Assembly (NCBI GenBank): GCA_019418025.1
Contig: DYCR01000001.1
Location: forward strand, 1-64,000
DNA: 64,000 nt
Source of the DNA: Clostridiales bacterium
Lineage (GTDB): Bacteria; Bacillota; Clostridia; Oscillospirales; Oscillospiraceae
Reading direction: 5' to 3'
A program made the translations under genes and the position numbers. Below the pieces are notes generated by a model, which saw only the letters and a list, made by a program, of their open reading frames with translations, did not search any database and was not told the DNA's origin. Shown here in pieces: positions 16,683-25,294 of this stretch (within the stretch, counting starts at the first letter, position 1; every line of letters begins with the position of its first letter).

Positions 16683-17358
16683 AACTCTGTTTGCAGCATA
16701 CGACCGGCTGCTGCTGATCGACACCGAAACCACCGGACTGGATTTTGCCCGGGATGAGATCATCGAATTTTCCGCCGTCGCCTTGGAGCAGGCCGAGGGT
16801 CAGCCCAAGGTCGTGATGCAATATGACGAACTGGTGACCCTGAGCCCCGGCGGATTCGTCCCCCCGAAGATCGAGCAGCTAACCGGGATCTCCACCATGG
16901 ACATCCGGGAGCGGGGCCTGCCAAAGACCCGCATTTGCCGGGACATTGCCGAGATGGTGGCAGGCCGCACCCTGCTTCTGGCCTATAATGCCCACTTTGA
17001 CCTGAGCTTTCTGTTCTACATGCTCCTGCGGGACGGGGACCCTGCCATCTTAAAGGGCAAGGATAAGCTGGATCTGCTGACCGTCTACAAAGACCGCCAC
17101 CCCTTCCCCCACAAGCTGTGCAATGCCATCGAGGTCTACGGCCTCTCCGGCAAGGTGGTCAACTCCCACCGAGCCATTGACGATGTCATCGCCACCGTGG
17201 CCGTCATGGAGGAGATGGAAAAGGAAAAGAACGATTTGGAGCGTTATGTCAACCTCTTCGGCTATAACCCCAAATTCGGCATCAGCGGCAAGCCCATCGG
17301 CTCGGTTACATACAAACCCCAGAGCTACAACCCCACCCGCCCCCTGGACGAAGCTTGA
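16672..17358 (+). CDS. DnaQ-like 3'-5' exonuclease (PolC/epsilon family)
   Basis: A 228-residue protein with the three DEDDh exonuclease motifs: LLLIDTETTGLDF (ExoI, D and E), LLAYNAHFDLSFLFYM (ExoII), and SHRAIDDVIATVAV (ExoIII, H then D). This is the fold of the polymerase III epsilon proofreading subunit; as a stand-alone protein it could trim DNA or RNA. ATG 16672 has SD GGAGG within the upstream gene, favouring it over a longer frame. It lies in a tight cluster with the CYTH gene and cutC. Confidence 0.9.
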   Translation: MALETLFAAYDRLLLIDTETTGLDFARDEIIEFSAVALEQAEGQPKVVMQYDELVTLSPGGFVPPKIEQLTGISTMDIRERGLPKTRICRDIAEMVAGRTLLLAYNAHFDLSFLFYMLLRDGDPAILKGKDKLDLLTVYKDRHPFPHKLCNAIEVYGLSGKVVNSHRAIDDVIATVAVMEEMEKEKNDLERYVNLFGYNPKFGISGKPIGSVTYKPQSYNPTRPLDEA

Positions 17359-17369
17359 GGAGGAACACC

Positions 17370-18113
17370 ATGGATAAACTACTGGAAATCTGCGTGGATT
17401 CCTATGAATCCGCCCGCCGTGCCGCCGCCGCCGGAGCCAGCCGGATCGAGCTGTGCGCCGATCTTCTGGTGGGAGGCACATCCCCCAGTCCATTCCTGAT
17501 CGAGCAGATCGCAGAGAATCTGACGGTTCCGGTGAACGTGCTGCTGCGCCCCCGATTCGGGGACTTCTGCTTCACAGCAGAGGAAAAAGCGGTGCTGCTT
17601 CGGGAGATCGAAAGCTGCGCGGCTCTGGGTGTCAACGGTGTCGTCATCGGTGCGCTGACCCCCGAGGGGGATTTGGACACGGAATTTTTGCAGACCTGCA
17701 TGAGTCGGGCCAAGGGCCTGCACGTTACCCTGCACCGCTGCTTTGACGTGTGCCGGGATGCGGTTTCGGCACTGGAGACCGCCGTTTCCCTCGGCTTCGA
17801 CACCGTTCTGACCTCCGGTCAGGCAGCCTCTGCGCCGGAGGGCATCCCCCTGTTGAAGCAGCTCCACCGGCAGTCTGACGGCAGGGTCCATCTGCTTGCC
17901 GGCAGCGGAGTCAACGCCGGCAACATCCGTCCCATCTACGAATCCACCGGCATCACCCACTTCCACCTGTCCGGCAAGCGCTCAGAGCACGGCCCCATGG
18001 TGTTCCGTCGGGAGGGTGTGCCCATGGGTCTGCCCATGGCATCGGAATTTGATCGGCAATATACGGATGAAAATGCCGTCAAGGAAGCGTTAGAAGTGCT
18101 GCATTCCCTGTAA
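17370..18113 (+). CDS. cutC: CutC family copper homeostasis protein
   Basis: A 247-residue TIM-barrel protein of the CutC family: LEICVDSYESARRAAAAGA, GASRIELCADLLVGGTSPS, VNVLLRPRFGDFCF, VTLHRCFD and LLAGSGVNAGNI. The family name reflects proposed copper tolerance, which is poorly supported biochemically. ATG 17370 lies seven bases after GAGGAGG. It follows the exonuclease gene with an 11-base gap and is likely co-transcribed. Confidence 0.93.
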   Translation: MDKLLEICVDSYESARRAAAAGASRIELCADLLVGGTSPSPFLIEQIAENLTVPVNVLLRPRFGDFCFTAEEKAVLLREIESCAALGVNGVVIGALTPEGDLDTEFLQTCMSRAKGLHVTLHRCFDVCRDAVSALETAVSLGFDTVLTSGQAASAPEGIPLLKQLHRQSDGRVHLLAGSGVNAGNIRPIYESTGITHFHLSGKRSEHGPMVFRREGVPMGLPMASEFDRQYTDENAVKEALEVLHSL

Positions 18114-18138
18114 TATAATAAAAAAGGGATGATATAAC

Positions 18139-18513
18139 ATGAAAAGAGAACTCGGTATCGCAAGCTGCGGGCTTGCCTGCTGCCTTTGCTCGGAAAATAC
18201 AGTGTGCAGCGGCTGTCACTCCGGCGGCTGTCCCGGGCAGGACACCTGCATGAACCGAATCTGCTGCCAGTCCAAAGGACTTTCGCACTGCTATCAATGT
18301 CAGCAGGACTGCAAAAAGGGGCTGCTGACTAAGATCAAGCCCTACGGTTTCAACCTCTTCATCAAACGCTATGGGGAAGCCAAGCTGTTGGACTGTCTGG
18401 AACGGAACGAGAAAAACGGCGTTGTTTATCATCGGCAAGGCATCAACGGTGACTACGATGATTTCGACGACGTGGAGAAGCTCATCGATTTCATCCTGAC
18501 CGGAACACACTGA
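18139..18513 (+). CDS. Cysteine-rich DUF3795-like protein
   Basis: A 124-residue protein with a cysteine-rich N-terminal half (CGLACCLCSENTVCSGC, then CPGQDTCMNRICC and HCYQCQQDC) that probably binds zinc or an iron-sulfur cluster, and a charged helical C-terminal half. The pattern resembles DUF3795 proteins of Clostridia. No enzymatic role is known. It begins 25 bases after cutC with SD AAAGGGATG, so it may be the last gene of that cluster. Confidence 0.8.
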   Translation: MKRELGIASCGLACCLCSENTVCSGCHSGGCPGQDTCMNRICCQSKGLSHCYQCQQDCKKGLLTKIKPYGFNLFIKRYGEAKLLDCLERNEKNGVVYHRQGINGDYDDFDDVEKLIDFILTGTH

Positions 18514-18537
18514 ACCCGAATGGTTTCACAAAAATAA

Positions 18538-18570
18538 ACAGGGAGCGTATCGCATCGATACGCTCCCTGT
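18538..18570. terminator. Bidirectional terminator between convergent genes
   Basis: ACAGGGAGCGTATCG/CGATACGCTCCCTGT around a three-base loop, serving the DUF3795-like gene (plus) and the DUF1292-proC operon (minus). Confidence 0.88.
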
Positions 18571-18586
18571 TTGTTATGCACACATG

Positions 18587-18883
18587 TCACATACTGGGTG
18601 CTGCTTTTTCGATCTCCTCGGGGGTGTGGGTGGAGATATAGTTGATAAAGCCCTGCACCACCTTGCGGTCGTTTTCCCCCTCCAGAGGCAGGATCTTCGT
18701 CAGATCGTTGGGATCATACCGGCAGGCTGACAGGGCCACCGGCGCATCTCCCCCCAGCTGATCGGGGGTGTAGAGCATATAATTTGCCTTGGTCTCCGGG
18801 GAATAGAAGGTGAACAGGACCTGCATGGTCACATCCCCCTCGGGGGTGTGCATCACAAAGGTCATCTCTTTTTCTTCACTCAT
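18587..18883 (-). CDS. DUF1292 family protein
   Basis: A 98-residue acidic protein with the DUF1292 pattern of a short beta-rich segment ending in YMLYTPDQ and ALSACRYDPNDLTKILPLEGENDRKVVQGFI. Such proteins are common in Firmicutes and have no assigned function. Its start codon overlaps the proC stop by four bases, so it is translationally coupled to proC. Confidence 0.8.
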   Translation of the reverse strand: MSEEKEMTFVMHTPEGDVTMQVLFTFYSPETKANYMLYTPDQLGGDAPVALSACRYDPNDLTKILPLEGENDRKVVQGFINYISTHTPEEIEKAAPSM

Positions 18884-19680
18884 TTGATAAACTCCTTGTT
18901 CTTTTCATAGGTGGCGATGACGGCCTCCATCATGCAGCTGCGCAGACCGCCGTTTTCCAGCGCGCGCACACCTTGGATGGTGCTGCCTCCGGGGGAGCAG
19001 ACTGCATCCTTCAGCTGCCCGGGGTGCTGACCGCTCTGCTGCACCAGTGCAGCCGTGCCTAGCATGGCCTGTGTGGCATAGGTCAGGGCCTTGTCTCTGG
19101 GCAGACCGCAGGCAACGCCGCCGTCGGCCATGGCCTCCAGAATCTGGCAGAAGAATGCGGGGCTGCATCCGGCAACGGCGGTGCCTGCATCGATCAGCTC
19201 CTCCGGCAGACGATCAAACACGCCGGCCTCGCTCATCAGTCCGATAAATTCATTCAGGTCCCCTTGGTTCACCCGATCGTTTGCATCGTACAAAATCAGC
19301 CCCTGCCCCACGCCTGCGGGGGTATTGGGCATGATGCGGATGACGGGATAGCCGCCGCCGACCATATTCGCAATATTCTCGATGGTCAGCCCCGCCGCCA
19401 TGGTGACAAGGATCGCATCGGTGCGGGACTCCAAAAGGGGCCGCAGCCCCACCAAAACCTCTTCCATATACTGGGGCTTCACACCCAGAACCACAAACTT
19501 TGCCTCTTTCGCCACCGACTCATTGGTGGATGCAACCAGACTGTATTCCGCCGCAAAATCCCTTGCATGCTCCCAACGCTTGGAGCTGACCAGGATCTCC
19601 TTGCCGGGGACCTTTTTCGATGCGGCGATGGCCAGCGCACCGCCCATGTTGCCGATGCCGATAAATCCTAATGTTGCCAT
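18880..19680 (-). CDS. proC: Pyrroline-5-carboxylate reductase
   Basis: A 266-residue enzyme catalysing the last step of proline synthesis, NAD(P)H reduction of pyrroline-5-carboxylate. Evidence is the Rossmann start TLGFIGIGNMGGALAIA, VVLGVKPQYMEEVL, IRIMPNTPAGVGQG and the C-terminal proC signature with DAVCSPGGSTIQGVRALENGG. ATG 19680 follows SD GGAGGAGAG; an upstream frame to 19779 runs through the promoter region and is not supported. It is first in a two-gene unit with the DUF1292 gene. Confidence 0.95.
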   Translation of the reverse strand: MATLGFIGIGNMGGALAIAASKKVPGKEILVSSKRWEHARDFAAEYSLVASTNESVAKEAKFVVLGVKPQYMEEVLVGLRPLLESRTDAILVTMAAGLTIENIANMVGGGYPVIRIMPNTPAGVGQGLILYDANDRVNQGDLNEFIGLMSEAGVFDRLPEELIDAGTAVAGCSPAFFCQILEAMADGGVACGLPRDKALTYATQAMLGTAALVQQSGQHPGQLKDAVCSPGGSTIQGVRALENGGLRSCMMEAVIATYEKNKEFIK

Positions 19681-19741
19681 TTTCTCTCCTCCTTTTTCTT
19701 TTATCATATCAGCACTTGTAAAAAAATGCAACGAAATTACA

Positions 19742-19770
19742 TTGCGCCGGAAAAATTCCTGTGCTATACT
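19742..19770 (+). promoter_or_regulatory. Promoter of the aminotransferase gene
   Basis: TTGCGC (19742-19747), 17-base spacer, TATACT (19765-19770), 28 bases before ATG 19799 with SD TGGGAGGTG. Confidence 0.7.
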
Positions 19771-19798
19771 CATTATCATCTATTGGGAGGTGACCACT

Positions 19799-20998
19799 AT
19801 GGTGAACACGCAAATGCACGATCTGGGAGCAAATCGCTCCTGCATACGGGAGCTGTTTGAATACGGTCGAAAGCGGGCAGAAGCCGTGGGCAAGGACCGT
19901 GTCTTTGACTATTCCCTGGGAAATCCCTCTATCCCCGCCCCTGCCGAGGTGGGCCGGACCATCGGGGACCTGATTTCCCAGATGGATTCCCTTCAGCTGC
20001 ACGGCTACACCTCTGCCACAGGGGATCTGGAGGCAAGGACCGCCATCGCCGAGGATCTAAACCGCCGCTATCAGGCAGGTGTCCGCCCTGATGATCTGTT
20101 CCTCGGCTGCGGTGCGGCGCCGGAGCTGGTCAGCGTCATCCGTGCTTTGGCGGTGGAGCAGGCAGAATTTGTGGCGATCGCCCCGTATTTTCCCGAATAC
20201 AGTCCCTTTGTCACCGGCTGCGGCGGCACCCTTCGGGTGGTTCCGGCAGATATCCCCGATTTCCAGATCGACCTTGAGGCCTTGCAGGCCCTCCTATCGG
20301 AGCATACTCAGGCCGTTATCATCAATTCCCCCAACAATCCCTCCGGCACCGTCTACACCGAGCAGACCCTGAAAAAGCTCGGCCTGATCCTTTCGGAAAA
20401 ATCCAGACAGGTGGGACACCCCATCTATCTCATCGCCGACGAGCCCTATCGGGAGCTGGTCTACGGGGGCACAGAGGTCCCCTTCGTCCCCAATATCTAC
20501 CCCAACACCATCATCTGCTATTCCTATTCCAAGTCCCTGTCCCTGCCCGGCGAGCGGATCGGATACGTGTACGTGCCCCGTCAGGCCGATGACCACGACG
20601 CACTTTTTTCCGCCATCTGCGGCGCCGCCCGAGTCTCCGGTCACGTCTGCGCCCCCTCTCTGTGGCAGAAGGTCATCGCCCGATGCGCCCATCTGCGGCC
20701 GGATCTTAATGCATACGATGAAAACCGCAGGCTTTTGTGGGAGGGTTTACGGTCCTTCGGCTATGAGACGGCACGTCCTGACGGTGCATTTTATCTGTTT
20801 GTCAAGGCACCAAACGGCGATGCAAAGACTTTTTCGGATATGGCAAAGGAGCTGGATGTTTTACTGGTCCCCGGGGATGATTTCGGCTGTCCCGAATATT
20901 TCCGGCTGTGCTACTGTGTCAGCAAAAGCTGCATCGAAAACAGCCTGCCCCTGTTCCAACAGCTCATGGAAAACGTAAAAAAGTCCCGAAAGCCCTAA
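19799..20998 (+). CDS. Pyridoxal-phosphate aminotransferase, class I/II
   Basis: A 399-residue fold-type I aminotransferase. NSPNNPSGTVY, the DEPYRELVYGG motif and the SYSKSLSLPGERIGY lysine region that binds PLP are all present, along with DGAFYLFVKAP near the C-terminus. The amino-group donor and acceptor cannot be told apart from sequence; aspartate or histidinol-phosphate type are both possible. The last codons (from about 20983) and the stop lie inside a hairpin repeat related to elements A and B, so the C-terminus may have been replaced or extended by that insertion. Divergent from proC. Confidence 0.88.
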   Translation: MVNTQMHDLGANRSCIRELFEYGRKRAEAVGKDRVFDYSLGNPSIPAPAEVGRTIGDLISQMDSLQLHGYTSATGDLEARTAIAEDLNRRYQAGVRPDDLFLGCGAAPELVSVIRALAVEQAEFVAIAPYFPEYSPFVTGCGGTLRVVPADIPDFQIDLEALQALLSEHTQAVIINSPNNPSGTVYTEQTLKKLGLILSEKSRQVGHPIYLIADEPYRELVYGGTEVPFVPNIYPNTIICYSYSKSLSLPGERIGYVYVPRQADDHDALFSAICGAARVSGHVCAPSLWQKVIARCAHLRPDLNAYDENRRLLWEGLRSFGYETARPDGAFYLFVKAPNGDAKTFSDMAKELDVLLVPGDDFGCPEYFRLCYCVSKSCIENSLPLFQQLMENVKKSRKP

Positions 20999-21020
20999 GA
21001 GGGTTTTCGGGCAGTCTCAA
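20983..21020 (+). repeat. Right-end fragment of the terminator-nested repeat family
   Basis: CCCGAAAGCCC, a short loop, then GGGTTTTCGGGCAGTCTCAA reproduces the right-end hairpin of element B. It directly abuts the following GGCACGC/GCGTGCC terminator and supplies the aminotransferase stop codon. Confidence 0.75.
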
Positions 21021-21047
21021 AAAAGGCACGCTGATGCGTGCCTTTTT
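21019..21047. terminator. Bidirectional terminator between aminotransferase and DHHW genes
   Basis: GGCACGC, TGAT loop, GCGTGCC, with A and T runs on the two sides. Confidence 0.88.
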
Positions 21048-21049
21048 CT

Positions 21050-22153
21050 TTACCTTCTCAGGATGCTGCTTGCATTCAGGATCAGGGGGCTGTACAAAAA
21101 CAGGACGTCCTGATCGGTGAAGGTCACATATTCCTTCAGGGCTGCCGGTGCAATATACCGGGTGTCCAGCAGGGTGATCCTTGCATAGGACTGGACCAAA
21201 AGCGGCACCAGTGACGAGCCAAAGGAATCCCGAAACACGATCAGCTCCCGATCGGTGGAGGCATGGGGATTGGTGACGGTCTGCACCGCCATGCCGCCGG
21301 ACAGGAACACGTCGTAAAGATCCCGACTGTTCTGCTTGTCCATATCATAGATCCTTGTGGTCTTTTGGGTGTCATAGGAATAAACCTCGCAGTCCTCCCA
21401 GCCTTCCCACGTCAGATATTTCAGGGTATCGGGTTTCATGGGCAGGGCCGCCTGACCGTAATAGACCCCGTAGAATTCCTTTTCCAGTGTGTTCTCCGTG
21501 AAATTTTTCGGAAACTCCACTCCGAGGCTTTGGGTGATGGTTTTCACCGCCAGAAGAAGCTGCTCCTGACGCCAGTGGGTGTCGGTGCGGTAGTAGCTGC
21601 CTTGTCCAAGGCTGTCTGTCAGATCGATAAACTCCGCCCAAGGCAGCTTCTCCTGCAAGGAAGAAAAGAGCGTTTCATAGTCCATTCTCAGCGCTCCGGC
21701 AGGCTCGGCCAGATAATATCCCTTGTCGGGGACCACCGCAAAGCGGATGTTCACATCCGCATCGGCAAGGTACATCCGGTATAGGTCATTAAATCGGGCG
21801 GCGGCATAGTCGATCATGCCGGATTTCAGGGGATACTCCATTTTGGCGGCATAGCCGTCATGGAGATAAATGCCGTTGTTGTCCTTTTTCATCAGACCGT
21901 AGTAGTTGAGGTATGCATTGACGGTGCGGAAGGAATCCCGCAGGGGGAACTGATCCACCGCATATTTCCCGAAATCTCTGGAAAAACCGCCGGAAAGCAC
22001 CTCTTTTGACGTGATTTTCGGGAATTGCGCCAAGGGACGGCGCTCAGAATCGGAGCTTTTGTCCGCAGGCTTTGCCCACGCAAGCACCGCGACAGCTGCC
22101 CACAGGGCGATCACCAGCCAGAGGCCGGCATACTGTTTCCATGTTTTTTTCAT
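21050..22153 (-). CDS. DHHW family (AlgX/AlgJ-like) protein
   Basis: A 367-residue protein with an N-terminal membrane helix (GLWLVIALWAAVAVLAWA) and an extracytoplasmic SGNH-hydrolase-like domain: DQFPLRDSFRTVNAY, the TDTHWRQEQ motif (DHHW-type), and VFRDSFGSSLVPLL with the catalytic-type serine block. Partners of MBOAT O-acyltransferases with this fold move acyl groups onto exported polysaccharides. ATG 22153 follows SD GAGGGGGT. It lies 13 bases behind the MBOAT gene and clearly belongs with it. The polymer and acyl group are unknown. Confidence 0.87.
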   Translation of the reverse strand: MKKTWKQYAGLWLVIALWAAVAVLAWAKPADKSSDSERRPLAQFPKITSKEVLSGGFSRDFGKYAVDQFPLRDSFRTVNAYLNYYGLMKKDNNGIYLHDGYAAKMEYPLKSGMIDYAAARFNDLYRMYLADADVNIRFAVVPDKGYYLAEPAGALRMDYETLFSSLQEKLPWAEFIDLTDSLGQGSYYRTDTHWRQEQLLLAVKTITQSLGVEFPKNFTENTLEKEFYGVYYGQAALPMKPDTLKYLTWEGWEDCEVYSYDTQKTTRIYDMDKQNSRDLYDVFLSGGMAVQTVTNPHASTDRELIVFRDSFGSSLVPLLVQSYARITLLDTRYIAPAALKEYVTFTDQDVLFLYSPLILNASSILRR

Positions 22154-22166
22154 GCGTTCCACCCCC

Positions 22167-23540
22167 TCAGAACCGGAAATACAGGAACGGATTGAAGCTT
22201 CCGTCCACCAGACTTGCCGTGCAGAGCAGCAGCAGCGCCGCCATGACCACAGGCTCGATCCACCTGCCGTCAAACCGCAGTCCCCACTGCTTCACAAAGG
22301 GCATGGAGCCCACGATGGCAAGCACAAACACCACCCCGTAGCTGCGCAGGTAGTAAAGGGTCTCCGCCGTGACAAGGGGCACGTTTCCGAAGCCGAACAT
22401 CCCGCCGATGTCACCGGCCGCCTGAGACAGGGACGTTGCATTGAACAGCACGAAGCTCACCGCCACCAGAAGCAGCACATACCCATGGCGCACCGCATCC
22501 GGCAGCCTCTGGATACCGGGGACCCACTTTTCAATCAGCAGCAGCACCGCAAACAGCAGTCCCCACAGGACGAAATTCCATGCCGCACCGTGCCAAAGCC
22601 CCGTGAACAGCCACACAAACAGCACGTTGCGCAGCCACTTGGCCTTGCCCACACGGCTGCCCCCCAGAGGGATGTACAGGTAATCCCGAAACCATCCGCC
22701 CAGCGTCATGTGCCACCGGCGCCAGAACTCCTGAATGGATCTGGATACAAAGGGATAGTCGAAATTCTCCAGAAAGTGGAAGCCGAAGATCCGTCCCAAG
22801 CCAATGGCCATGTCGGAATAGCCGGAGAAGTCAAAATAAATGTGCAGACTGAAGGCCAGTGCATACAGCCAGTAAAACAGCAGGGATTTTTCACCGGAGT
22901 CCCGAAAAACCGCCACAAAGGCTCCCAGCTGATTGGCAATCAGCACCTTTTTGCCCAGACCCATCAGGAATCTGCGCAGCCCCAGACGGAGATCCTCCAT
23001 TCCGGTGCTGCGGCTTTTCAGCTCCCGATCCACATCGATATAGCGCACGATGGGTCCGGCGATCAGCTGCGGGAACAGGGACACATAGCAGCCGAAGTCG
23101 ATGGGATTTTTCTGCGCCTCCACCCGGCCCCGGTACACATCGATGGTATAGGACAAGATCTGGAAGGTGTAAAAGCTGATGCCGATGGGCAGGGCCACCT
23201 TGGGCAGAGGGAACGCCGTGCCGAACAGAGCGTTGACATTCTCCACGGCAAAATCCGCATATTTATAGTACCCCAGCATGCCAAGTCCCGTGACCACCGA
23301 GCAAATCAGGAACAGCTTCCGCAGCCTCGGGGTCTTGCTTGCGCCGATGGCAAGTCCCCACCCATAGTGCAGCAGGATCGACACCACCATCAGCGTCACC
23401 AGCCGAGGCTCACCCCACGCATAGAAAAACAGGCTGACGATCAGCAGCCAGAGGTTGCGCCCCCGATTTGGCAGGCAAAAATACACCAGCACCACCGCCG
23501 GCAGAAAATAGAACAAAAATTCAATACTGGAAAAAAGCAT
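22167..23540 (-). CDS. MBOAT family O-acyltransferase (AlgI/DltB-like)
   Basis: A 457-residue polytopic membrane protein with the MBOAT signature: LPIGISFYTFQILSYTIDVYR, QLIAGPIVRY, FWRRWHMTLGGWFRDYLYIP and the catalytic-histidine segment FTGLWHGAAWNFVLWG. It transfers acyl groups from the cytoplasm to a surface acceptor with help of the DHHW protein encoded next. No polymer synthesis genes adjoin it, so its substrate could be the wall polymer of the 0-9 kb locus or peptidoglycan; that is inference. Confidence 0.93.
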   Translation of the reverse strand: MLFSSIEFLFYFLPAVVLVYFCLPNRGRNLWLLIVSLFFYAWGEPRLVTLMVVSILLHYGWGLAIGASKTPRLRKLFLICSVVTGLGMLGYYKYADFAVENVNALFGTAFPLPKVALPIGISFYTFQILSYTIDVYRGRVEAQKNPIDFGCYVSLFPQLIAGPIVRYIDVDRELKSRSTGMEDLRLGLRRFLMGLGKKVLIANQLGAFVAVFRDSGEKSLLFYWLYALAFSLHIYFDFSGYSDMAIGLGRIFGFHFLENFDYPFVSRSIQEFWRRWHMTLGGWFRDYLYIPLGGSRVGKAKWLRNVLFVWLFTGLWHGAAWNFVLWGLLFAVLLLIEKWVPGIQRLPDAVRHGYVLLLVAVSFVLFNATSLSQAAGDIGGMFGFGNVPLVTAETLYYLRSYGVVFVLAIVGSMPFVKQWGLRFDGRWIEPVVMAALLLLCTASLVDGSFNPFLYFRF

Positions 23541-23560
23541 CCTCCATCACCTCTATCTGT

Positions 23561-23592
23561 AAAAAAGAGCCGCCGCAAATGCGACGGCTCTG
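23561..23592 (-). terminator. Terminator of the mntP-vanZ-DUF4358 operon
   Basis: On the minus strand, GAGCCGTCGC/GCGGCGGCTC with a four-base loop and six T. Confidence 0.88.
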
Positions 23593-23606
23593 TGGATTTT
23601 GATAAA

Positions 23607-24137
23607 TCACTTGATGACACGGCTGACATTACCGCCGCAAACGGTGGTGAATGCATCCGCGATCTGCTGTGCGGTCACGCCGTACTCGGTGTTGACCATG
23701 ATGAACATGGCAACGTCGCCGCAGACAACTGCCTGCTTCTCGTTGGCCTCCACGCAGATCCACTTGCGGGTGTCGATGTTGTTGAACATGTTCTCGGCCA
23801 GCTTGTCTGCCTCCTCGGGGCTGTTTGCCCGGGCAACGACCAGAGAATAGGCCTGAGCGCCCATCATGGTCTCGGAAGCGGATGCCTCCTTGATGCCGTC
23901 GGGGGACTCCACACCCAGCAGGCTGGAGCGCAGGTACTCGTCGTTCAGGTCGATGGGCATGGTGTTGACAGGCAGGTCAACGGTCACATTCTCATAGATC
24001 TTGTCGATCAGCTCGGCAGAGGTGCCTTCGGGTGCCTTGACTGCATCGGTGCCGCCGTTGCCGCCGTTTCCGGCGCCGCAGCCGGCCAGTGCTGCAAGCG
24101 TCATGACGCATGCCAGGATCATTGCGATTTTCTTCAT
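23607..24137 (-). CDS. DUF4358-type lipoprotein
   Basis: A 176-residue protein with a lipoprotein signal (ILACVMTLAALAGCGAGN, lipobox LAGC) and a domain resembling DUF4358 of Clostridia, including the segment LADKLAENMFNNIDTRKW-like and a C-terminal VTAQQIADAF helix. It would be anchored on the outer face of the membrane; the function is not known. ATG 24137 follows SD GGAGGAAAC and overlaps the VanZ-like gene's stop by four bases. Confidence 0.8.
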   Translation of the reverse strand: MKKIAMILACVMTLAALAGCGAGNGGNGGTDAVKAPEGTSAELIDKIYENVTVDLPVNTMPIDLNDEYLRSSLLGVESPDGIKEASASETMMGAQAYSLVVARANSPEEADKLAENMFNNIDTRKWICVEANEKQAVVCGDVAMFIMVNTEYGVTAQQIADAFTTVCGGNVSRVIK

Positions 24138-24586
24138 TGAGGTTTCCTCCATACTTGTTTATTTTTCATAAATCTGTAACCGATATACAGGATCGCCGCG
24201 CCGACTGCAAAGCCGGCGGTGTCGATCCACACATCCATCAGACTGGACGCGCGACCGGGTACATACAATTGGATGGTCTCATCGATGCAGGCCGATGCCA
24301 ATCCGGCACCAAGCAGACCGATGGGGAATTTTTCAAGCTCCATCATGGACAGGCCGCTGCACAGCAGCCCCAGAAGCGCAAATTCCGAAAAATGGGCAAG
24401 CTTTCGGATCAGCATGTGAAAGCCCTCCCCCGTCGGGAGAAAGGGAAAGATCCGATACAGCAGCTGGATCACTCCGCCGCTTACCGCCGAGGACTCGTCC
24501 CCGGGCATCAGCGAGTTGCCCCAGATAAAGGCCAGATTCACAAGGATCAGCACCGTAAGCAGACCCCGTTTTGTATTTCTGTTCAA
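24134..24586 (-). CDS. VanZ-like family membrane protein
   Basis: A 150-residue protein with about four membrane helices: LLTVLILVNLAFIWGNSLMP, a KLAHFSEFALLGLL helix, LGAGLASACIDETIQLYVPGRASSLMDVWIDTAG, and a final helix. RKLAHFSEF and DETIQ...GR...DVWID are typical VanZ-like positions. A TTG start at 24586 is preferred because SD GGGGGT lies six bases upstream and the TTG overlaps the mntP TGA; a longer TTG frame from 24607 exists. VanZ-like proteins have been tied to glycopeptide resistance or surface properties, but the role here is open. Confidence 0.82.
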   Translation of the reverse strand: MNRNTKRGLLTVLILVNLAFIWGNSLMPGDESSAVSGGVIQLLYRIFPFLPTGEGFHMLIRKLAHFSEFALLGLLCSGLSMMELEKFPIGLLGAGLASACIDETIQLYVPGRASSLMDVWIDTAGFAVGAAILYIGYRFMKNKQVWRKPQ

Positions 24587-25149
24587 GCGATTACCCCCAA
24601 ATGCCAAAGAAGGATCTTTGCCCCCAGAAGCATCAGAATCAAGCCGCCTGCCAGCTGCGCCTTTTTCCGGAAGCGGCTGCCAAACAGTCCGCCCACCTTC
24701 ACGCCTGCCGCCGACAGCCCAAAGGTGACTCCGCCGATCAGCCCAACGGCAGTCAGGATGTTGACGTTTCCCGCCATGGCAAGGGAGATCCCCACCGCCA
24801 GAGCATCGATGCTTGTGGCAACCGCCAGAATCAGCATGGTTTTCGGGGAAAGGTCCCCGTCTGCCTCAGGCTCCTCCGGCGAAAGCGCCTCCTTGAGCAT
24901 ATTGATGCCGATGACCGCCAGAAGGAAAAAGGCGACCCAGTGGTCAACGGCCTGAATGGCATCGGCAAAGGCAGCACCGAGCCAAAATCCAAGCAGGGGC
25001 ATCAGCGCCTGAAACGCGCCGAACCAGACACCGCACACAAGCATGGCCCTGCGGTCGGCCCCGGGCAGGCACATCCCCTTGCAGACAGAGACGGCAAAGG
25101 CATCCATACTCAGCCCCACCGCCAGAAATACCAGATCAAAAAGTCCCAT
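24583..25149 (-). CDS. mntP: Manganese efflux pump MntP
   Basis: A 188-residue six-helix membrane protein of the MntP family, exporting Mn2+. It has two repeated halves with acidic membrane motifs GLSMDAFAVSVCKG and ATSIDALAVGISLA, plus GVWFGAFQALMPLLGFWLG. ATG 25149 starts the first membrane helix; an upstream in-frame extension lies in the leader. A strong promoter at 25295-25324 leaves a leader of about 140 bases. First gene of an operon with the VanZ-like and DUF4358 genes. Confidence 0.92.
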   Translation of the reverse strand: MGLFDLVFLAVGLSMDAFAVSVCKGMCLPGADRRAMLVCGVWFGAFQALMPLLGFWLGAAFADAIQAVDHWVAFFLLAVIGINMLKEALSPEEPEADGDLSPKTMLILAVATSIDALAVGISLAMAGNVNILTAVGLIGGVTFGLSAAGVKVGGLFGSRFRKKAQLAGGLILMLLGAKILLWHLGVIA

Positions 25150-25288
25150 AAAAAGCCCCCAAGCCCATGGTTGATCGACCCGGAGAGCTGCGCCGACAAA
25201 AAACGACGCGGTGCGGATCGGCCATCCGGCATCAGGCACAGCCCCGCCGGCAATGACCCAGCCTTCACCGTGCTGCGGCTGCCTTGTT
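25150..25288 (-). promoter_or_regulatory. Long mntP 5' leader, possible structured regulator
   Basis: About 140 transcribed bases precede the mntP start and contain GC-rich stems (for example CCGGC/GCCGG types around 25225-25255). A manganese riboswitch (yybP-ykoY) would be expected here in Firmicutes, but its conserved GGGGAGUAG core is not seen, so no class is assigned. Confidence 0.35.
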
Positions 25289-25294
25289 GGGCGT

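Noticed and set aside
25150..25288. yybP-ykoY manganese riboswitch upstream of mntP
   Set aside because: The conserved GGGGAGUAG segment and its partner are not visible, so only an unassigned leader is reported.
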